Shown piece after piece: positions 59,248 through 64,000 of a stretch of DNA of 64,000 nucleotides. The notes under the pieces are model-generated. The model searched no databases, had not been told where the DNA came from, and was given only the letters and a program-made list of their open reading frames with translations. The position numbers and the translations under genes are program-made. Source of the DNA: Candidatus Rhodobacter oscarellae (GTDB taxonomy: Bacteria; Pseudomonadota; Alphaproteobacteria; Rhodobacterales; Rhodobacteraceae); contig NZ_LFTY01000002.1 of assembly GCF_001078595.1 (NCBI RefSeq), forward strand, positions 29,818-93,817, read 5' to 3'. How positions within the stretch are numbered: position 1 is the stretch's first letter; each line of letters starts with the position of its first letter.

Positions 59248-60101
59248 GCACCGCGGAACAGCAATCCTTCATCGGCCATGTGGGCTACGTCCTGCGTCAA
59301 AACCCGGTCACGATGATCGCGTTTGGCATGCTGGCCGCGCTTGTCTTTTGTGCGGTCTTCGGCCCGTCGCTTGTGCCCTACGATCCGCTCGCCTCAAGCG
59401 ACAAGATCCTGCAACCGCCGAACGCGAGCCACTGGTTCGGCACGGACCATCTGGGCCGCGACGTCTTTAGCCGCGTCGTCGTCGCGACGCGGTTGGATAT
59501 GGTGATCTCCATCGGGGCGGTGGCGCTATCCTTTGTCGCCGGTTCCATCCTTGGCTGCGTCGCCGGTTATTGGGGCGGGTGGTTCGATTCCATCATCAGC
59601 CGTGGTCTAGATATGATCATGGCGTTCCCGCTCTTCGTGCTGGCCATGGGGATCGTGGCAGCACTTGGTAACACCGTCGAGAACGTGATCTATGCGACGG
59701 CTGTTATCAACACGCCGTTCTACGCCCGGGTGGTGCGGGCAGAGGTCAACATCCGGCGCGAGGCCGGTTTCGTGCAAGCCGCCAAGCTGGCGGGCAATTC
59801 CGATCTGCGCGTCGTGGCGCTGCACATCTTTCCCAACGCGCTGCCGCCGATGATGGTGCAGGTCTCGTTGAACATGGGGTGGGCGGTGCTGAACGCCGCG
59901 GGGCTGAGCTTTATCGGGCTGGGCGTGCGCCCGCCGACGCCAGAATGGGGGATCATGGTGGCGGAAGGGGCCAATTACATCATCTCGGGCGAGTGGTGGC
60001 TGGCCGTGTTCCCCGGGCTCTGGCTGATGCTGGCGGTGTTCACCTTCAACCTACTGGGCGATGGGCTGCGCGACATGGTCGACCCGAGGCAGCGGCGCTG
60101 A
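59244..60101 (+). CDS. dipeptide-type ABC transporter permease
   Basis: 285 residues, DppC type. N-terminal cytoplasmic tail, TM1 (MIAFGMLAALVFCAVFGPSLVPYDPL), HWFGTDHLGRDVFSRVV (family hallmark), then the EAA loop EAGFVQAAKLAGNSDLRVVALHIFPNA. It starts by ATGA overlap with dppB. Without intact DppB it has no heteromeric partner in this locus. Confidence 0.92.
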   Translation: MSTAEQQSFIGHVGYVLRQNPVTMIAFGMLAALVFCAVFGPSLVPYDPLASSDKILQPPNASHWFGTDHLGRDVFSRVVVATRLDMVISIGAVALSFVAGSILGCVAGYWGGWFDSIISRGLDMIMAFPLFVLAMGIVAALGNTVENVIYATAVINTPFYARVVRAEVNIRREAGFVQAAKLAGNSDLRVVALHIFPNALPPMMVQVSLNMGWAVLNAAGLSFIGLGVRPPTPEWGIMVAEGANYIISGEWWLAVFPGLWLMLAVFTFNLLGDGLRDMVDPRQRR

Positions 60102-61708
60102 TGCTGGAGATCAGAGACCTCCGCGTGCAGTTTGAGACCCGCAACGGAACGGTCGATGCCGTGCGCGGCATTGATCTTGATCTGGCGCGCGGCGAGACGC
60201 TTGGGATCGTCGGGGAGAGCGGTTCGGGCAAGTCCGTCACAGCCTTCAGCATGCTGCGGATCCTGGACGCGGGCGGCGAGATCGCGTCAGGCCGCCTAAG
60301 CTATGGCGGCATTGACCTGGCGCAGGCCGATGACGCGGCGATGAACGACATACGCGGGCGCGAGATCTCGATGATCTTCCAGAACCCGCGCGCCGCCCTG
60401 AACCCAGTCCGCAAGGTCGGGCACCAGATCGAGGACGTCTTGCGCCAGCACGCGCAGGCCACGGCTCAGGATGCGCGCGACAAGGCGATCGCGGCGCTGC
60501 AAGAGGTCGAGATCAAGGACGCCGCGGCCCGGTATCACGCCTATCCGTTCGAGCTGTCCGGCGGCATGTGCCAACGGGTTGTGATCGCGCTGGCCCTGGC
60601 CTGCCGCCCGCAGCTTCTGATTGCCGATGAGCCCACCACGGGGCTGGACGTGACAACGCAGAAGACGGTGATGGACCTGATCCAAGCCCTCGCCCAGGAC
60701 CGGCAAATGGGCGTGATCTTGATCACCCATGACCTTGGGCTTGCGGGCATGTATTGCGATCAGCTGGTGGTCATGAAGGACGGGGAGATCGTCGAAAAGG
60801 GCGCGCCGGGCGTTCTCACGAAATCTGCGGCACACGCCTACACCAAGCGCCTGTTGGCGGCGACACCCCACAAGGGGAAAATGCTGCACGAGCTGGTGGT
60901 TGACGGCACGGCCCAGCCTTTGCCTGCGCAGGGCGAGCTGCTGCTCTCGGTGCAAGATGTCACCAAGACCTATGAGGGCAAGTCCGGCGCGGTCCATGCC
61001 CTGCGCGGCGTCAGCTTTGATCTGCACAAGGGCGGCTGCCTGGGGCTGGTCGGGGAAAGCGGGTCCGGCAAATCAACGGTCTCGTCGATCATCGCGCGCT
61101 TGCAGGACGCCACCACGGGCGACGTGCAGTTCGCGGGGGCATCCTTGTTCGACGTCCCCGCCGCGAAATTTGCCAGCGATCCGCGCCGGTCCCAGATCCA
61201 GATGGTGTTTCAGGACGCCACCGACAGCCTGAACCCGCGCCACACCGCCGCGCAATGCATCGAAGAGCCGCTGCGCCATCTCGCAGGGATCGGACGCCGC
61301 GCCCGACGGGACAGGGTGCAAGAGATCGCAGGTCTCGTCGGCCTTCCAGACACGCTTCTCAGCCGCCTGCCACACCAGCTGTCCGGCGGCCAGAAGGCTC
61401 GCGTCGGGATCGCGCGCGCGCTGGCGGTCGAGCCGCAGCTGCTGATCCTGGATGAACCCACCGCGGCCTTGGACGTGTCGATCCAGGCGGTGGTGCTGAA
61501 CCTTCTAGCGGAGCTCAGACACCGGCTGCGCCTGACCTATCTGTTCGTGAGCCACGACCTGGCCGTGGTGCAGATGCTCTGCGACAACGTGGTGGTCATG
61601 CGAAGCGGCAAAATGGAAGAGATCGGGCCAACCAGAGACGTCCTTGCATCGCCGCAAAGCGCCTATACGCAACAATTGCTGGATGCGATGCCCAGTCCTG
61701 CACACTAA
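60101..61708 (+). CDS. fused dipeptide-type ABC ATPase (DppD-DppF)
   Basis: 535 residues, two ATPase halves in one chain. Half 1: Walker A GESGSGKS near 36, LSGGMCQR, Walker [13 protein letters not shown]. Half 2 (from about 290): [28 protein letters not shown]. It starts by TGATG overlap with dppC, so the operon is translationally coupled to its end. Its TAA interlocks with the tail of a xylulokinase fragment on the other strand. Confidence 0.93.
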   Translation: MLEIRDLRVQFETRNGTVDAVRGIDLDLARGETLGIVGESGSGKSVTAFSMLRILDAGGEIASGRLSYGGIDLAQADDAAMNDIRGREISMIFQNPRAALNPVRKVGHQIEDVLRQHAQATAQDARDKAIAALQEVEIKDAAARYHAYPFELSGGMCQRVVIALALACRPQLLIADEPTTGLDVTTQKTVMDLIQALAQDRQMGVILITHDLGLAGMYCDQLVVMKDGEIVEKGAPGVLTKSAAHAYTKRLLAATPHKGKMLHELVVDGTAQPLPAQGELLLSVQDVTKTYEGKSGAVHALRGVSFDLHKGGCLGLVGESGSGKSTVSSIIARLQDATTGDVQFAGASLFDVPAAKFASDPRRSQIQMVFQDATDSLNPRHTAAQCIEEPLRHLAGIGRRARRDRVQEIAGLVGLPDTLLSRLPHQLSGGQKARVGIARALAVEPQLLILDEPTAALDVSIQAVVLNLLAELRHRLRLTYLFVSHDLAVVQMLCDNVVVMRSGKMEEIGPTRDVLASPQSAYTQQLLDAMPSPAH

Positions 61709-61866
61709 CGGCCTGGAGCGCTGACGATGCTTTCGGGGGTTGCCCCGTTGGCTGCGATGATGCGCCGCCGCGCCGCACCAAGGGCGGCCCCGCACTCTCC
61801 GGAGGTTGGCTGTTGCAGCTCGGCGCCGAGCCCGGTCGAGATCAGCTTGAGCCAGGAGCGCGGCGG
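61705..61866 (-). pseudogene. xylulokinase C-terminal fragment
   Basis: About 50 residues remain: RSWLKLISTGLGAELQQPTSGECGAALGAARRRIIAANGATPES, ending in TAG at 61705-61707. This is the final part of a FGGY-family xylulokinase (ADP-binding region). Nothing upstream on the minus strand continues the frame. It fits a polyol operon whose transporter and dehydrogenase genes lie at 62494 onward. Confidence 0.65.
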
Positions 61867-62130
61867 GCATTTCCGAGGGGTTAATCCTGCGCGCGGCGGT
61901 TCCGGGGATGGGGCCGCGCATCGGTGGGTTAACGCCTTATTTTGTTGAGAAAACCCGCGTCGGCAAAGCGTCGGCAAAGTGTCGGCCTTGCGTATGGCAC
62001 CTCGTATGGCAACTGGTGGGGTTAACAGAGCGCGCGGAGGGTTTGGGGTTTGTTGAGGGGCTGAGGGGGGATGCATGAGATCATGCAGCCTAGGTTTGCT
62101 GGAAGATGTTTGGATGCGGCTATTGAGGGC

Positions 62131-62155
62131 GGTGGGCAAATTGCCCACCCTACGC
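62131..62155. repeat. GGGTGGGCA-type REP-like palindrome
   Basis: GGTGGGCAAATTGCCCACC followed by CTACGC, the same unit as the first of the pair between atpD and atpC. Its recurrence about 41 kb away shows that it is a dispersed element. Confidence 0.8.
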
Positions 62156-62187
62156 TTGCTGAAGAGGCGGTCTGAATGAGCCACCCT

Positions 62188-62247
62188 CTGAGGGCGCTCA
62201 GCGTTGTAATAGGCCATCCATTGGCCGATCCCCGCCTTGGCTTCTGA
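62188..62247 (-). pseudogene. IS3-type transposase scrap
   Basis: Twenty codons reading SEAKAGIGQWMAYYNAERPQ, matching the C-terminal end of IS3-family OrfB (AGIGxWMAFYNxxRPH). No terminal repeats or the rest of the transposase were found, so it is a relic. Confidence 0.6.
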
Positions 62248-62270
62248 GCGGCAATGCGTGCCAGCCAATT

Positions 62271-62435
62271 CAGGCTGTCGACCACCGCCATGGCCCCAGC
62301 CGCGCGCAGGGTCGCGCCATGTGCCTCACGCTTGCCGCGCAGAGGGCTGCCGCCGACAAAGCCGACGGTGGCGGCGATGGCCCCTAGCGACGGGGGCTCG
62401 CTATCGACCAAACACCCGTGGAGGTCAAAGATCAC
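62271..62435 (-). pseudogene. HAD-superfamily phosphatase remnant
   Basis: The N-terminal motif VIFDLHGCLVDSEPPSLGAIA (DxD changed to DxH) is joined directly to a typical HAD C-terminus (TVGFVGGSPLRGKREAHGATLRAAGAMAVVDSL). About 130-150 residues of the fold are missing. HAD phosphatases commonly accompany polyol operons in Rhodobacterales, so this is the decayed next gene after the ABC ATPase. Confidence 0.7.
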
Positions 62436-62493
62436 AGATGTGAGGTTGGTTATGCTACCGGCTCCCCTTCCGAGGACGGCGCAGCTAGTGGGG

Positions 62494-63555
62494 TCAGATG
62501 CGCTGTTCGCTGGCCCGATCAAAAAGGTGAACATCGGCGGGGTTGATCACGAAGCCAAGCTTGGCGCCGGGGCGGGCCTTGATCCGGTCCTTGATCAGGG
62601 CGTCGATCAGGTCCTTGCCGGACTTTGCGAAGATCTGGGTTTCCGAGCCCGTGGGTTCGACCACGACGACTTCCATATCGACACCGCCGCCGCCGACGCC
62701 GATATGCTCGGGCCGGATCCCATAGGTCACCGCATGGCCCTCTGGCGCATCGGTTTCGGGCAGCGGCAAGCGCAGCCCGCCGTCAGAGACAAAGGCCTTG
62801 GCGCCGTTCTGCACTGCGATCTTGCCATGGATCAGATTCATCGCCGGCGAGCCGATGAAGCCCGCGACGAAGGTGTTGTTCGGCATGTCGTATAGGTCGA
62901 GCGGCGAGCCGATCTGTTCCACCCGGCCATCGCGCATCACCACGATCTTGTCGGCCATCGTCATGGCCTCGATCTGATCGTGGGTGACATAGACCACCGT
63001 GGTGCCCAGGCGTTGATGCAGTTCCTTGATCTCGATACGCATCGTCACGCGCAGCTTTGCGTCAAGGTTTGAGAGCGGTTCATCGAACAGGAACACCTGC
63101 GGGTCGCGCACGATCGCGCGGCCCATGGCGACCCGCTGGCGCTGGCCGCCCGAGAGTTCCTTTGGGTAGCGTTTGAGGTACTTCGTCAGGTCGAGGATCT
63201 CGGCCGCCTTGGTGACCTTTTCTGCGATATCGGCCTTGCTGCGCTTTGCCATCTTCAAGGGAAAGCTGATGTTGTCATAGACGGTTTTGTGGGGGTAGAG
63301 CGCGTAGCTTTGGAACACCATGGCGATGTCGCGCTCTTTCGGCAGGACGTCATTCACCACCTTGTCGCCGATGGAGATCTCGCCTGCGCTGATCTCTTCG
63401 AGGCCCGCCAACATCCGCAGCAAGGTGGACTTGCCGCAACCCGAAGGGCCCACCAGGACGACAAACTCGCCGTCTTCGATGTCGACGCTGACCCCGTGCA
63501 TGACCTGCACCGATCCGTACCGCTTGATCACATTGTCAATTCTCACATTGGCCAT
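62494..63555 (-). CDS. sugar/polyol ABC transporter ATPase (UgpC/MalK type)
   Basis: 353 residues. Walker [10 protein letters not shown] at about 37-45, Q-loop [23 protein letters not shown], Walker [17 protein letters not shown], and the C-terminal regulatory TOBE domain ([10 protein letters not shown]). It energises uptake of sugars, polyols or glycerol-3-phosphate. The dehydrogenase upstream favours a polyol such as sorbitol, mannitol or xylitol. Permease and binding-protein genes must lie beyond the window. Confidence 0.92.
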   Translation of the reverse strand: MANVRIDNVIKRYGSVQVMHGVSVDIEDGEFVVLVGPSGCGKSTLLRMLAGLEEISAGEISIGDKVVNDVLPKERDIAMVFQSYALYPHKTVYDNISFPLKMAKRSKADIAEKVTKAAEILDLTKYLKRYPKELSGGQRQRVAMGRAIVRDPQVFLFDEPLSNLDAKLRVTMRIEIKELHQRLGTTVVYVTHDQIEAMTMADKIVVMRDGRVEQIGSPLDLYDMPNNTFVAGFIGSPAMNLIHGKIAVQNGAKAFVSDGGLRLPLPETDAPEGHAVTYGIRPEHIGVGGGGVDMEVVVVEPTGSETQIFAKSGKDLIDALIKDRIKARPGAKLGFVINPADVHLFDRASEQRI

Positions 63556-63568
63556 AAGCCGGTGTCCT

Positions 63569-64000
63569 TTATTGCGGCAGTTCGATTTGCATCTTCACGT
63601 CTGCAACGGGCGCAGAGGCGGCGATGTCGAAGGCTTGAACCGAGTCCGAGAACTCGAAGGTGCGCGTGATCAGGGGTTTGACGTCGATCGCCCCCGAGCT
63701 GAGCATGCCCACACAGCGCGGGAACACATGGGCGTAGCGAAAGATGTTCTCGACCCGGGCCTCGCGGATCATCGCCGCGCCGGCGTCATACAGGATGGGG
63801 TCGGGCTGGCCGCCGATCATCACAACGCATCCCCCGGGGGCGAGCGGTTCGAACACGGTCTTGGCCGCATGGGGTGAGCCGGTGGCCTCGAACACCACAT
63901 CCGCGCCCCAGCCGTCGGTCGCGGGTTTTACCACGTCCACCAGGTCCTGGGCCCCGACATTCACCGGCGTGATGGCCGGGCTGAGCGTGGCGGCGATCTG
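63569..64000 (-). CDS. polyol (xylitol-type) dehydrogenase, N-terminus beyond window
   Basis: C-terminal 143 residues of a zinc-type MDR dehydrogenase. [48 protein letters not shown] is the nucleotide-binding half, and [48 protein letters not shown] is characteristic of xylitol/L-iditol dehydrogenases. It oxidises a polyol to a ketose with NAD. The gene continues past 64000; 13 bp separate it from the ABC ATPase gene. Confidence 0.88.
   Translation of the reverse strand, partial: QIAATLSPAITPVNVGAQDLVDVVKPATDGWGADVVFEATGSPHAAKTVFEPLAPGGCVVMIGGQPDPILYDAGAAMIREARVENIFRYAHVFPRCVGMLSSGAIDVKPLITRTFEFSDSVQAFDIAASAPVADVKMQIELPQ

Larger units (their letters stand above)
61709..62493. other. gene graveyard between dpp and polyol operons
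   Basis: No intact gene. Contents from left: xylulokinase fragment; an 11-nt direct repeat TCGGCAAAG(C/T)G twice at 61960-61981 followed by TCGGCC; a low-complexity stretch; a GGTGGGCAAATTGCCCACC repeat at about 62131-62149; an IS3-type transposase scrap; and a HAD phosphatase remnant adjacent to the ABC ATPase gene. Confidence 0.75.

Overview
The window reads as a chromosomal segment of a marine-type alphaproteobacterium of the order Rhodobacterales (Roseobacter group). The evidence is the high GC content, the atpHAGDC operon without atpIBEF, a ScfR/PccR-type regulator beside propionyl-CoA carboxylase genes, and several families that I associate with this order (DUF2125, H-type lectin, Hint-domain, DUF4174 and DUF6497-like proteins). 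No rRNA, tRNA or CRISPR array was seen.

Layout. 1-2640: the 5' part of an HTH-TPR gene, a small ORF and a secreted trypsin-like protease. 2961-9374: a MotB/OmpA-like protein with a roughly 900-residue coiled coil paired with a MotA/ExbB-like subunit, then ChaC and a DUF2125 protein. 9371-15769: argE, an M23 peptidase overlapping clpA, then gloB divergent from a methyltransferase. 16499-21395: ATP synthase F1 operon atpHAGDC, followed by an H-type lectin gene, an alpha/beta hydrolase, an HCCA isomerase-like protein, prs, a transaldolase-like fsa, a LysE exporter and priA.

28360-47343: propionyl-CoA assimilation region. It holds pccR (regulator), an MFS exporter, a proline-racemase-family enzyme, a Hint protein, pccB, a string of small overlapping genes, pccA, a sulfotransferase-like and a GT-C-like gene, and methylmalonyl-CoA mutase. 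PccB and PccA carboxylate propionyl-CoA, and the mutase carries the product on to succinyl-CoA. The epimerase step is not in the window. TTTGCAAA-type sites lie upstream of both pccR and pccB. An AT-richer DUF4393 (Abi-alpha-like) gene sits inside the cluster just after pccB.

47340-53168: small regulator/enzyme pairs (wHTH with VOC, TetR with an ABM protein), a rhodanese, a radical SAM protein, and rplJ-rplL ending in a strong terminator. rpoBC do not follow. 53352-64000 is instead an accessory, partly decayed region. It holds a LysR regulator, a collapsed allophanate hydrolase pseudogene, a dipeptide-type ABC transporter whose dppB is split by an IS110/IS1111-family element with 12-bp inverted repeats, and a graveyard of xylulokinase, IS3 and HAD-phosphatase fragments. 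The window ends with a sugar/polyol ABC ATPase and a polyol dehydrogenase cut by the right edge.

The least explained signals are four recurring perfect or near-perfect palindromes with a shared TTGCAA- or TTTCAA-like centre, arranged in two-module blocks at 2670-2923 and 15955-16095; the MotAB-like pair with the giant coiled coil; the low-GC DUF4393 insertion in the pcc cluster; and the structured non-coding end of the IS element, a candidate bridge RNA.
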